A DNA stretch of 64,000 bases from Bacteroidota bacterium (lineage in GTDB: Bacteria; Bacteroidota; Bacteroidia; NS11-12g; UBA9320). Shown here in pieces: positions 6,898 through 15,981 of this stretch (positions within the stretch are counted from its first letter, which is position 1; each line of letters opens with the position of its first letter). The position numbers and the translations under genes are program-made. Where the stretch lies: contig WGNA01000005.1 in NCBI GenBank assembly GCA_016124755.1, positions 1 through 64,000 of the forward strand. The letters are read 5' to 3'. Under the pieces are notes generated by a model. It was given only the letters and a program-made list of their open reading frames with translations. It ran no database searches and was not told the DNA's origin.

Positions 6898-9800
6898 TTA
6901 TTCTGATGGAGCCAAAATCACAGGCAAATTCCGCTGGTTAATCATGCGGTTGAGTCGGACTAAATCTGCTTCGCAAATCTTTTTGAAGAGTTCGAGTCTC
7001 GAATCAACTTCAGCGATCAATTCATCTTTCACCTGAACTGCCTGATCGGTTGGTCCGTAACTTCCCATCGACACCAGAGAATTGAGATGCGCCAGTTTGT
7101 TATTCAGCTTAATCGGATAATTAATCGGATCCTGTTCGCTTTTTAATTTGGTTTGATACAAATCGTTTTCAAGGCTGTCGATGAGTTTTATTAAACGCTT
7201 AGACTCCTTATAAAGCGAATCGGATTTGGTGATCTCGGGATGATTTTTCAGAAACGAATTCAATTGTTTTTGAATCGAATGCATGTCGTCTATCGCATGA
7301 TGAACCGTATCAATTTTATTCACGACTTCGATTAGAAAGTCGAATTTTTTACGGGCTTCCTGTTCAGATGCTTCGTCGTTAGGATTGTGTTTTAGTTCAA
7401 ACTTTCGCTCCGACTTATTTCCATCTATCGTCAATCGGAACGTGTATTCACCCGGTGCAGCTCTGGGTCCGCCGGTATGCGCCCACCACAAAACCATATC
7501 GTCCGGCACATACGCATCCGGATAGCGGAGATTCCATTTGAAATAATTTACGCCTTTGGAAAAAGAATAATTCAATGTGTCTTTGGCTTTTGTTTTAGAC
7601 CAGGTGCGAACCACATTTCCGTTAAAGTCAATGATATCAATTAAGAGTGATTTATAATTTTTAACCGAATCGGGCAGATAAAATACGGCGGAAGTCCAGG
7701 CAGCATACGTAATGTAATCACCGGTAACCGATATTAATTCCGGTGCAGATTCAATCTTATTTCCCGCTTTCTGAATAGCCGAAACATCATCGATGATCCA
7801 GAAACCTCTGCCCTGTGTTGCAATAATGAGATCGTTGTCTTTTAGCGTAATATCGGTAATGGGAACCAACGGTAAATTGCGTTGAAAGCTTTGCCAGTGT
7901 TCACCAAAATCGTAAGAAATATAAAGTTCACGCTCTGTCCCGGCGTACAACAATCCCGGTATTTTGAGATCGCTTCGAACCACACGGACAAAATGATCTG
8001 CCGCAATACCTTTCACACAATTCTTCCAGGTTTTCCCGTAATCTTTAGTTACCCAGATCATCGGGCGGTTATCTCCCGACTTATACGTTGTGGCAACTGC
8101 ATATAAACATCCTTTTGAAAACGGATCGGTTTCGAGCGAGTTGATCATCGACCACTCGGGCAGATCTTTAGGCGTAATGTTGTCCCAATGTTCTCCGGCG
8201 TCTTTTGAAATATAAATGAGTCCGTCGTCGGAACCTGTGTACAAAAGCCCTTTTTCTAATTTCGATTCAACCGCAGCGAAGATGGTGCAGTAATATTCGA
8301 CTCCCGTATTGTCTTTGGTAATAGGTCCGCCGCTGGAAACCAGTTTGGCAGAATCATTTCGGGTTAGGTCTGGACTAATCACCTTCCAACTGTTTCCGCC
8401 ATCCCGAGAAATGTGCAGGTGATTGGAAGCCGTATAAAGCAACGATGAATCGTGAGGTGAAAAGAAGATCGGGAAGTTCCATTGAAATCGGTATTTCATT
8501 GCCTCTGCTCCCGCACCCATCGGATTATCCGGCCACACATTTATGCCACGTTGCTCATTCATTTTGTGATTATACCGGGTGAGATAACCTCCGTAATTTC
8601 CACCATAAACGATTTCCGGATTGCGTGGATCGATGGCGTGATGTGCGCTCTCCCCTCCTGCTGTGTTTTCGTATTGCCCGGTTAAATGATCAACCCGCAT
8701 CGAAGAATTATCCTGCTGTGCACCGTAAATCCGGTATGGAATAAAATTGTCGGTAACAACCCGATAGAATTGTTCGGTTGGTTGGTTGTGATACGACGAC
8801 CACGACAGTCCGCCATTATAGGAAACCTGCGCTCCTCCGTCGTTCGCCACAATCATCCGGCTGTTGTCGTTCGGATCAATCCACAAACCATGATGATCTA
8901 CGTGCGGTGTATTAACGGGATGAAAACTCCGTCCGCCATCGGTTGATTTTTCGAAACGAACATTCATCACATACACAACATCCGCATTTTTTGTATCGGC
9001 GTAAACCCGAAAAAAATACCAGGCGCGCTGCCGGATATCGGCCGACGAATTAACCAATTGCCACGAATCACCCCCGTCTGTGCTTTTATATAAACCTCCC
9101 TGAGTAGAGTGTTCGATCATTGCATACACCAAATCCCGTTGTGCCATTGAAGCCGAAATGGTAATCTTTCCGATGATGCCTTTGGGCAATCCGGGTTTAT
9201 TCATGATGTTCTCCCAGGTTTTGCCTTCGTCTTTACTTCTCCAAAGTGCAGAACCTTCACCACCACTCGAAAAACCATACGGTGTTCTGCGCACATTCCA
9301 AGAAGCCGCAAACATGATCCGGTGATTCATCGGATCAAAAGTCACCTCATTAAAACCTGCCTGATTACTAACTTTCTGAACTTGCTTCCAGCTTTTTCCT
9401 CCGTCTTCGGTGCGATACAAGCCGCGCATTTCGGAGTCTTTATACAAATCGCCCAAAACTGCCGCAATCGCTACATCCGGATTTTTCGGATGCACCGCTA
9501 TTTGCGGAATATGCCTAGAATCTTTTAGTCCGATAAAAGTCCAGGTTTTGCCGGCATCAACACTCCTCCACATTCCTTCGCCGGAAGAAACATTTCCTCT
9601 CAGGGTTTCTTCTCCGGTACCGACATAGATTACGTTTTCATCAGATGGAGCCACAGCAACCGAACCGATGCTGCCACCAAAAAATCCATCGCTGATGTTC
9701 TCCCATGAGTGCCCGCCGTTCTTTGTTCGCCAGACACCTCCTCCCACCGAACCCATGTAAAACAGATTGCGATCCACCACTGATCCGCAAACTGCAGCAG

Positions 9801-9933
9801 ATCTTCCGCCCCGATTGGGCCCGAGACTCCTGAATTCCAGATTGGAAAACCAGTTGGTATCCGGCACCTGAGCAAATGATTTCAGACCGGATATAAGAAT
9901 AATCGAAAGACAAAATTTTATTGAAACTCGCAT
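6898..9933 (-). CDS. Large secreted BNR/sortilin-type propeller protein
   Basis: 1011 residues from ATG 9933, chosen because it opens a clear signal peptide (ending near SGLKSFAQ); reading further upstream would run deep into maf. Two beta-propellers fill residues 30 to about 700, marked by repeated Asp-boxes such as TKNGGHSWENI, TEDGGKSWKQV and SRDGGNSWKVI. A beta-sandwich-like region and a helical C-terminus (about 850-1000) follow. Similar proteins are annotated as glycosyl hydrolase-like or sortilin-like, but no catalytic residues can be assigned. It overlaps maf by 16 bases, so translation may be coupled. There is no obvious T9SS tail. Confidence 0.8.
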   Translation of the reverse strand: MRVSIKFCLSIILISGLKSFAQVPDTNWFSNLEFRSLGPNRGGRSAAVCGSVVDRNLFYMGSVGGGVWRTKNGGHSWENISDGFFGGSIGSVAVAPSDENVIYVGTGEETLRGNVSSGEGMWRSVDAGKTWTFIGLKDSRHIPQIAVHPKNPDVAIAAVLGDLYKDSEMRGLYRTEDGGKSWKQVQKVSNQAGFNEVTFDPMNHRIMFAASWNVRRTPYGFSSGGEGSALWRSKDEGKTWENIMNKPGLPKGIIGKITISASMAQRDLVYAMIEHSTQGGLYKSTDGGDSWQLVNSSADIRQRAWYFFRVYADTKNADVVYVMNVRFEKSTDGGRSFHPVNTPHVDHHGLWIDPNDNSRMIVANDGGAQVSYNGGLSWSSYHNQPTEQFYRVVTDNFIPYRIYGAQQDNSSMRVDHLTGQYENTAGGESAHHAIDPRNPEIVYGGNYGGYLTRYNHKMNEQRGINVWPDNPMGAGAEAMKYRFQWNFPIFFSPHDSSLLYTASNHLHISRDGGNSWKVISPDLTRNDSAKLVSSGGPITKDNTGVEYYCTIFAAVESKLEKGLLYTGSDDGLIYISKDAGEHWDNITPKDLPEWSMINSLETDPFSKGCLYAVATTYKSGDNRPMIWVTKDYGKTWKNCVKGIAADHFVRVVRSDLKIPGLLYAGTERELYISYDFGEHWQSFQRNLPLVPITDITLKDNDLIIATQGRGFWIIDDVSAIQKAGNKIESAPELISVTGDYITYAAWTSAVFYLPDSVKNYKSLLIDIIDFNGNVVRTWSKTKAKDTLNYSFSKGVNYFKWNLRYPDAYVPDDMVLWWAHTGGPRAAPGEYTFRLTIDGNKSERKFELKHNPNDEASEQEARKKFDFLIEVVNKIDTVHHAIDDMHSIQKQLNSFLKNHPEITKSDSLYKESKRLIKLIDSLENDLYQTKLKSEQDPINYPIKLNNKLAHLNSLVSMGSYGPTDQAVQVKDELIAEVDSRLELFKKICEADLVRLNRMINQRNLPVILAPSE

Positions 9934-10514
9934 AATGCCTTGTAAAGTGATTGCATGGGAAGTCCCATTACGTTGTAATAACAGCCTTCCAGACGTTTGA
10001 TTGAAGTATAACCGATCCATTCCTGAACACCGTAGCTTCCGGCCTTATCATACGGTTTGTATTTGCTGATGTAATACCGGATTTCATCTTCATCCAGATG
10101 CCGGAAGAATACATCCGTCTTTTCGTTGAAAACTAACTGATTGTTGGAACTCCGCAAACAAACTCCGGTTACTACCGTGTGTTTGTTCCCGGAAAGTTCG
10201 GTTACCATTCGAACCGCATCATCAAAATCTACCGGTTTCTCTAAAACCTCTTCACCGAGAATCACAATGGTATCGGCTGTGATAAGCACTTCATCTTCCC
10301 TTAAATCCCGAAAAGCATCCGATTTTTTCTTTGCTAAAAAAGTGGCTACATCTTCCGGAAAAAGGTCGTTTGGGTAAATTTCTTCTGTGGAAATTTTAAC
10401 CACTTCGAAGGAAATATCTAATCCTCCCAAAAGCTGTTGCCTGCGGGGTGAAGCTGAACCCAAAAGATATTTTTTAATCGGAATCCGGGGTTGAATTAAA
10501 ACTGGTTCGGGCAT
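9918..10514 (-). CDS. maf: Maf-like nucleotide pyrophosphatase
   Basis: 198 residues, standard length for Maf. Family motifs are present: GSASPRRQQLL near the N-terminus, ADTIV for metal and phosphate binding, KPVDFDDAVRMV, and DKAGSYGVQ in the C-terminal half. Maf proteins hydrolyse non-canonical or specific nucleoside triphosphates (dTTP, UTP or modified forms) to monophosphates, limiting misincorporation and septum formation. The substrate subtype cannot be decided. It is the first gene of a likely two-gene unit with the large propeller protein. Confidence 0.9.
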   Translation of the reverse strand: MPEPVLIQPRIPIKKYLLGSASPRRQQLLGGLDISFEVVKISTEEIYPNDLFPEDVATFLAKKKSDAFRDLREDEVLITADTIVILGEEVLEKPVDFDDAVRMVTELSGNKHTVVTGVCLRSSNNQLVFNEKTDVFFRHLDEDEIRYYISKYKPYDKAGSYGVQEWIGYTSIKRLEGCYYNVMGLPMQSLYKALCEFQ

Positions 10515-10656
10515 GGTTCAAAGCACGCCATTCTGTTTAATTAACACAACCATAAATGCTCGGGAAAACGATTTCGAAAAACGTTTAATCGAATGAAGAC
10601 TGAGGACTGCCGCGAATCCCATTCTTGCTTTTCGTATAAAGCCGAGTGTTTTAATT

Positions 10657-10664
10657 TAATATTG
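10657..10664 (+). promoter_or_regulatory. -7 promoter box of exonuclease gene
   Basis: TAATATTG, one mismatch to the Bacteroidota consensus TAnnTTTG, only 4 bases before the ATG at 10669. The transcript should have almost no leader. Confidence 0.45.
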
Positions 10665-10668
10665 CACC

Positions 10669-11436
10669 ATGGCACTTGAGCTTCGAAAGCCGTTGGTTGT
10701 TTTTGATCTGGAGACTACCGGAATTAATGTTTCAGAAGACCGGATCGTGGAGATTTGTCTGATCAAACTTCTTCCCGACGGTTCAGAAAACATTTATCAC
10801 AGAAAGATAAATCCGGGGATTCCGATTCCTCCTGAGTCAACTGCCATTCATGGAATTTCGGATGCTGACGTAGCCGATTGTCCGACCTTTTCAGATGTCG
10901 CTTCCGAACTCAATTCATTTATCGGTGATGCGGATTTCGGTGGATTTAATTCAAACCGCTTTGACTTTCCGATGCTCGTGGAAGAATTTTACCGGGCCGG
11001 AGTTGACTTCGAAACCGAGAAACGGAAATTTCTTGATGCGCAGCGGATTTATCATTTAAAAGAGCCACGTAATCTTTCGGCAGCTTACAAATTCTATTGC
11101 GATAAAGACTTAGAAAATGCGCATTCGGCAGAGGCAGACACAAAGGCAACTTTAGAAGTAATTAAAGCACAGGTCGAAAAATATAACGACCTCACTCCCA
11201 CTGTTGAATATCTTCATCATTTTACCGGACAAGACGAACTCGTTGACCTCGCCGGACGAATCCGAAGAAATGATAAGGGCGTTCCGGTATTCGCATTCGG
11301 AAAACACAAAGGCAAAGAAGTTTCCCGTGTTTTTAAAGCCGAACCGTCGTATTACGAATGGATGATGAACGGCGACTTTCCGGAAAATACAAAACGGGTA
11401 ATCACCCGACTGAGATTAGAATCCAAATCTTCCTGA
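10669..11436 (+). CDS. DEDDh 3'-5' exonuclease with DUF3820-like tail
   Basis: 255 residues. The DnaQ-type exonuclease motifs are all present: FDLETTG (Asp and Glu), GFNSNRFDFPML (Asp) and HSAEADTKAT (catalytic His and Asp). After about residue 195 a short domain (FAFGKHKGKEV followed by YYEWMMNGDFP) matches the DUF3820 region often attached to these exonucleases. It degrades DNA or RNA 3' ends and may act in proofreading or repair. It is not linked here to a polymerase gene, so a stand-alone role is likely. Its last bases precede hutH by 20 bp. Confidence 0.88.
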   Translation: MALELRKPLVVFDLETTGINVSEDRIVEICLIKLLPDGSENIYHRKINPGIPIPPESTAIHGISDADVADCPTFSDVASELNSFIGDADFGGFNSNRFDFPMLVEEFYRAGVDFETEKRKFLDAQRIYHLKEPRNLSAAYKFYCDKDLENAHSAEADTKATLEVIKAQVEKYNDLTPTVEYLHHFTGQDELVDLAGRIRRNDKGVPVFAFGKHKGKEVSRVFKAEPSYYEWMMNGDFPENTKRVITRLRLESKSS

Positions 11437-11456
11437 TTACTAAAAATCTACTTTCA

Positions 11457-12923
11457 TTGAAAATAGGAGATCACATTAAACCGGCGGAATTGCTCGATGC
11501 AGTTTTATCCGGTATTCACCTCGAACTCAATAAAGCTTCGCGCGAAAAAACCATCCGTTGTTACGAATATTTACACGGAAAAATAGATCGATCCGAAAAT
11601 CCGATTTATGGTGTGAACACCGGTTTTGGTTCGCTTTGCAACACGGTTATTCCCGAACACCAACTCGAAGAACTTCAGAAAAACCTGTTGATTTCGCATG
11701 CCTGCGGAATGGGTGATGAAGTGAACACCGACATTGTAAATCTCATGCTGGTGCTAAAAGTTCTTTCATTGAGTAAAGGACATTCCGGCGTTCAGATCAA
11801 AACGGTTGAGAAACTTCTCGATCTGTATAATCAGCAAATAACTCCGGTGGTTTACGAGCAGGGTTCACTCGGTGCTTCCGGTGATCTGGCGCCACTTGCG
11901 CATCTTTCACTTCCTTTGATCGGTTACGGAGAAGTGCGGCAAAACGGGGAAATTAAATCCGCTGATTTTTTACGGGATAATACATTTCATCTCAAAGCAA
12001 AAGAAGGTCTTGCACTAATTAACGGAACCCAGTTTATGGGTGCTTATGGCGTTTATTGCATAGTTAAAGGCATTCGGCTGATATCGGTTGCCAACCACAT
12101 CGCAGCAATGAGTGCCGATGCATTCGACGCCCGGATGGATCCGTTTTTAGCCGTGAGTCACGAGATTCGGGGACAAGTGGGTCAACAACAATGTGCCGAA
12201 GAAATTTTGCAAATCCTTTCCGGAAGTTCCATCGCCCAAAAGAAAAAAACGCAGGTTCAGGATCCGTATAGTTTCCGTTGTATACCTCAGGTTCACGGTG
12301 CCAGTTTGGATGTTCTCACACATGCTGAAGTAATTTTCGAACGGGAGATAAATGCCGTAACCGACAACCCGAACATTTTCCCGGAAGAGGATATGATTTT
12401 ATCGGCAGGAAATTTCCATGGGCAAACACTTGCTCTTCAACTGGATGCGGCTGCGATGGCCATTGCCGAAATCGCCAACATCTCGGAAAGAAGAATTTAT
12501 AAACTCATCAGCGGTGAACGGGATCTGCCGGCTTTTCTGATTGGTAATCCCGGACTAAACAGCGGATTTATGATACCGCAATACACAGCCGCCTCGATCG
12601 TGAGTCAGAATAAACAATTGTGTTCACCGGCATCTGTCGACAGTATTGTTAGCAGCAATGGTCAGGAAGATCACGTGAGTATGGGGGCGAACGCAGCTAC
12701 GAAATGTTTGCGGGTTTTGGAAAATACGATTTCCGTACTTGCCATTGAGCTGATTGTTGCGGCACAGGCGCTCGAATTCCGCAGACCGGAAAGAAGTTCA
12801 GAGGCGGTTGAAGCTATCCATATAATGCTTCGTCAGCAGGTTCCTTTCATTGAACAGGATGATTACATGCACGCGATTCTGAAGACCGGACGGAAGTTCC
12901 TTTTAGAAGAAATGTTGCGATAA
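11457..12923 (+). CDS. hutH: Histidine ammonia-lyase
   Basis: 488 residues from a TTG at 11457; an open frame reaches back into the exonuclease gene, but the upstream residues do not resemble the family. The Ala140-Ser141-Gly142 triplet in GSLGASGDLAPLAHL forms the MIO electrophile that removes ammonia from histidine, giving urocanate. GVNTGFGSL near residue 52 and GQEDHVSMG near the C-terminal third are also conserved. The other hut genes are absent from this neighbourhood. Tyrosine or phenylalanine ammonia-lyase activity is possible but less likely from these motifs. Confidence 0.9.
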   Translation: MKIGDHIKPAELLDAVLSGIHLELNKASREKTIRCYEYLHGKIDRSENPIYGVNTGFGSLCNTVIPEHQLEELQKNLLISHACGMGDEVNTDIVNLMLVLKVLSLSKGHSGVQIKTVEKLLDLYNQQITPVVYEQGSLGASGDLAPLAHLSLPLIGYGEVRQNGEIKSADFLRDNTFHLKAKEGLALINGTQFMGAYGVYCIVKGIRLISVANHIAAMSADAFDARMDPFLAVSHEIRGQVGQQQCAEEILQILSGSSIAQKKKTQVQDPYSFRCIPQVHGASLDVLTHAEVIFEREINAVTDNPNIFPEEDMILSAGNFHGQTLALQLDAAAMAIAEIANISERRIYKLISGERDLPAFLIGNPGLNSGFMIPQYTAASIVSQNKQLCSPASVDSIVSSNGQEDHVSMGANAATKCLRVLENTISVLAIELIVAAQALEFRRPERSSEAVEAIHIMLRQQVPFIEQDDYMHAILKTGRKFLLEEMLR

Positions 12924-12926
12924 TTT

Positions 12927-13580
12927 TCAGATCCAACCTCCCACGGCTTTTGGCCTTCTTTCGAGAAAGGTCTTGTTGATTACAACGTGCATGAGTAAAT
13001 CGGAAATAACTTTTAGTCCGATAAAAATCTGAAATGCACGAGTGAGTCCGTCTGCATCCATATTAAATCCTACGATAATGAAAAGGTGCATGGGGAAGAT
13101 TCTTGCGTATGGTAAAAACTTTAAACCACCGGCGGCTTTTCCCTCTTCCTTATCTTTTCTTACATCGGAGAATAAAGACATTACCATATTTAAAAGCATG
13201 AATAGAAAGACGCCTTGAATTATAGCTATATCGTTTGGTGTTCCCGGAAGTTTTAAGGCAATCATTACCAAAAAAACAAAATAGACCAAATGAAATAATC
13301 CGTAATGCAAGGCAAAAAATAAGGGCGCTCCATATCGGGTTCCGAACGGTACCGCTCCTTTTTCCCGACTGCCTCTGAAAACCATTCTCACAAAAGCCTG
13401 AACTCCGATTAATACACTTTGCAGATAATAAAGAATAATAACCGATCGGGCACTGGTGACATCAACATAGAATGTGTAGAGAATGATCAGGTTAAAAATC
13501 AGAATCGCCCAGAATTCCGGATCTGTTAGAATGTTGTGAATGGCTGACTTCTTTGCCAATGGTGGTAGCTTTTTTGACAA
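12927..13580 (-). CDS. DUF6498-type integral membrane protein
   Basis: 217 residues with about five or six hydrophobic helices (for example FWAILIFNLIILYTFYV, YLQSVLIGVQAFV, YGLFHLVYFVFLVMIAL and GVFLFMLLNMVMSLF). The sequence resembles the DUF6498 family of inner-membrane proteins, whose function is unknown. It contains no catalytic motif I can name. It ends 4 bases from the hutH stop on the opposite strand and is otherwise isolated. Confidence 0.65.
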   Translation of the reverse strand: MSKKLPPLAKKSAIHNILTDPEFWAILIFNLIILYTFYVDVTSARSVIILYYLQSVLIGVQAFVRMVFRGSREKGAVPFGTRYGAPLFFALHYGLFHLVYFVFLVMIALKLPGTPNDIAIIQGVFLFMLLNMVMSLFSDVRKDKEEGKAAGGLKFLPYARIFPMHLFIIVGFNMDADGLTRAFQIFIGLKVISDLLMHVVINKTFLERRPKAVGGWI

Positions 13581-13700
13581 AGATACTGACGAAGTGACAC
13601 AAAAAATCCCTGTATATTTCTGATACCTCAGATGGTTTGGAGTTTGTGAATTGCGCGTTCTTAAAAACTAAATTTTAAAATCCATTAAAAAAGAAACAAT

Positions 13701-15518
13701 ATGGCAATGAAAGGAAAGGTGTCTGTGAACACCGAAAACATTTTCCCGATCATTAAAAAATTTCTGTATACCGATCATGAAATCTTTTTACGTGAATTAA
13801 TTTCCAATGCGGTTGATGCTTCTCAAAAGCTAAAAGTACTTGCCGCAAAAGGAGAAAAAGTGGGTGAAACCGACGACCTGAAGATTACCGTAAAGATTGA
13901 TGAATCAAAAAAAACCATTACGATTTCAGACAAAGGAATCGGAATGACGGAAGCCGAAATCGACAAATACATTAACCAAATTGCCTTTAGCGGCGCCGAG
14001 GAGTTTGTTGAGAAATTCAAAGACGACAAAGACAGCGCAAACATTATCGGGCACTTCGGACTCGGTTTTTATTCGTCGTTTATGGTTGCCGATAAAGTAG
14101 AAATTGACACTCTCAGTTATCAGGATGGAGCGGTTGCTGCGCACTGGACTTGTGAGGGAACCACCGATTTTAAAATCACCAAAGGCAAAAGAAAATCAAG
14201 AGGAACCGATATCATTCTTCACATCAATAGTGAAAATGAAGACTTCCTGAAATCCTATAAAATTTCAGAACTCCTCAACAAATACTGCAAATTCCTGCCG
14301 GTTGAGATTGAGTTTGAAGACAAGGTTATTAACGACACCACGCCGCTCTGGAAAAAATCTCCTTCCGATCTGAAAGAAGAAGACTACACCGAATTCTACA
14401 AAAAGCTTTATCCGTTTGCGGAAGCCCCTTTATTCTGGATTCACCTCAACGTTGATTATCCGTTCAACCTCACCGGTGTTTTGTATTTCCCGAAAATCAA
14501 AAAGGATATCGATCCGAACCGGAATAAAATTCAGTTGTACTCAAATCAGGTCTATGTAACCGACAATGTTGAGGACATTGTTCCCGAATACCTGATGCTG
14601 CTGCACGGAGTAATCGACAGTCCGGACATTCCGCTTAATGTGTCGCGAAGTGCATTACAGGCAGATGGAAACGTGAAGAAAATCACCGGTCACATCAGCA
14701 AAAAAGTAGCAGACAAACTCAACGATCTTAAAAAGGAAAATCAAAAAGACTTCGAAGACAAATGGGCGAACATCAGCTTGTTTGTGAAGTACGGAATGAT
14801 CAGCGACGAGAAGTTTTACGATCGGGTAAAGGACATTTGTTTGGTGAAAGATACCGACGGCAACTTCACATATCTCAATGATTTTGTTGAAAAGGTAAAA
14901 CCCCTTCAAACCGACAAAAACAACAACACCATTCTTTTATACGCAACCGATGCTGATGCTCAGTACAGCTACATTCAAAAGGCTAAAGACAAAGGATATG
15001 AGGTGCTGCTGATGGATGAAATCATCGACAACCACTTTATTTCCAACATGGAGCAAAAGCTCGAAAATGTTCAGATGAAGCGCGTTGATGCCGACATCGC
15101 ATCCAAACTCATTGAAAAGGATGAAACATCGGAATCTGTTATGAGCAGTGAAGATGTTGAGAAATTGAAAGGCCGGTTTGAAACGGTTTTAGACAAAGAA
15201 AAATTCAATGTTGAAACCACTGTTTCCACACCGGACGACGACTTTCTTACCATTACAAGATCTGAGTGGGAACGCCGGATGAGCGAAATGCAGGGCATGG
15301 GCGGAATGTCGATGTTCGGCGGTTTCCCGGAGAAATACACCGTGAGCATAAATACCAATCACCCGCTTTCGGGAAAGGTTGCTGATGCAGACGAAACCAC
15401 TTCGAATGAGATAATGTTGAACGCAATCGATTTAGCGAAACTGAGTCAGAACCTTCTCAAAGGAAAAGACCTGAACGATTTTGTTCAACGACAAATGAAA
15501 AATCTTCAGGAAGCCTGA
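13701..15518 (+). CDS. htpG: Molecular chaperone HtpG (Hsp90)
   Basis: 605 residues, with the Hsp90 N-terminal ATPase domain (ELISNAVDASQKL, DKGIGMTEAEI, GHFGLGFYSSFMVA), middle domain (GVIDSPDIPLNVSRS) and C-terminal dimerisation domain (NTNHPLSGKV). HtpG refolds or holds client proteins in the cytoplasm in an ATP-driven cycle. A second in-frame ATG two codons in (13707) is an equally possible start. It is a single-gene unit, and no heat-shock promoter motif could be assigned with confidence. Confidence 0.97.
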   Translation: MAMKGKVSVNTENIFPIIKKFLYTDHEIFLRELISNAVDASQKLKVLAAKGEKVGETDDLKITVKIDESKKTITISDKGIGMTEAEIDKYINQIAFSGAEEFVEKFKDDKDSANIIGHFGLGFYSSFMVADKVEIDTLSYQDGAVAAHWTCEGTTDFKITKGKRKSRGTDIILHINSENEDFLKSYKISELLNKYCKFLPVEIEFEDKVINDTTPLWKKSPSDLKEEDYTEFYKKLYPFAEAPLFWIHLNVDYPFNLTGVLYFPKIKKDIDPNRNKIQLYSNQVYVTDNVEDIVPEYLMLLHGVIDSPDIPLNVSRSALQADGNVKKITGHISKKVADKLNDLKKENQKDFEDKWANISLFVKYGMISDEKFYDRVKDICLVKDTDGNFTYLNDFVEKVKPLQTDKNNNTILLYATDADAQYSYIQKAKDKGYEVLLMDEIIDNHFISNMEQKLENVQMKRVDADIASKLIEKDETSESVMSSEDVEKLKGRFETVLDKEKFNVETTVSTPDDDFLTITRSEWERRMSEMQGMGGMSMFGGFPEKYTVSINTNHPLSGKVADADETTSNEIMLNAIDLAKLSQNLLKGKDLNDFVQRQMKNLQEA

Positions 15519-15965
15519 TCAGAAAATTTCAGTAATCTCCAAAGGGCGGTTGTTCATATTGAATGACTGCCCTTTTGTTTTTCCAAGCATTTGAACGGCA
15601 AGAGGCGATTTGGTTGAGATCATAAAAATTTCGTGATCTTCAAATTTCACTTTTCCCATATTAGGCCCGATATAAAACCACATCTCACCGGCGTGAATTA
15701 CAGACCCGGTTTGAACCGTATCGTGCGGTGCCGACATCGATGGGTGTTGAAGCATCGACATGTCTTTTAATAACAATGCTTTTTGTTGAAACAACCGGTC
15801 GAGATCTTCCTGAGCCATCGCCCTTCCCGTTTCGTATTTATCGCCAGCAGAGTTTTTATCTTCCGATTCTACAGCGTCCTGAACGTCTTGAATCGAATGA
15901 TCAATTACATCCAGTTTTTCTTTCATTATTTCCCGGCAACGCTCGAGCAATTTCACTTTATCCAT
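15519..15965 (-). CDS. GreA/GreB-family C-terminal-like protein
   Basis: 148 residues. An N-terminal helical coiled-coil-like region (KVKLLERCREIMKEKLDVI) is followed by a C-terminal FKBP-like Gre domain (SVIHAGEMWFYIGPNMGKVKF, STKSPLAVQMLGKTKG). The segment GDKYETGRAMAQEDLDRL is typical of these shortened Gre relatives, which have been mislabelled 3-oxoacyl-ACP synthase. Gre factors bind RNA polymerase through this domain. Whether this one stimulates transcript cleavage is unclear. Its stop abuts the htpG stop. Confidence 0.75.
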   Translation of the reverse strand: MDKVKLLERCREIMKEKLDVIDHSIQDVQDAVESEDKNSAGDKYETGRAMAQEDLDRLFQQKALLLKDMSMLQHPSMSAPHDTVQTGSVIHAGEMWFYIGPNMGKVKFEDHEIFMISTKSPLAVQMLGKTKGQSFNMNNRPLEITEIF

Positions 15966-15981
15966 TCTTGTTGTGTGCTAA

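Noticed and set aside
9934-10020. Upstream extension of the large propeller protein
   Set aside because: The extension overlaps maf and hides the signal peptide that starts at the ATG at 9933.
11358-11456. Upstream extension of the HutH reading frame
   Set aside because: It lies almost entirely inside the exonuclease gene and the residues do not fit the histidine ammonia-lyase N-terminus.
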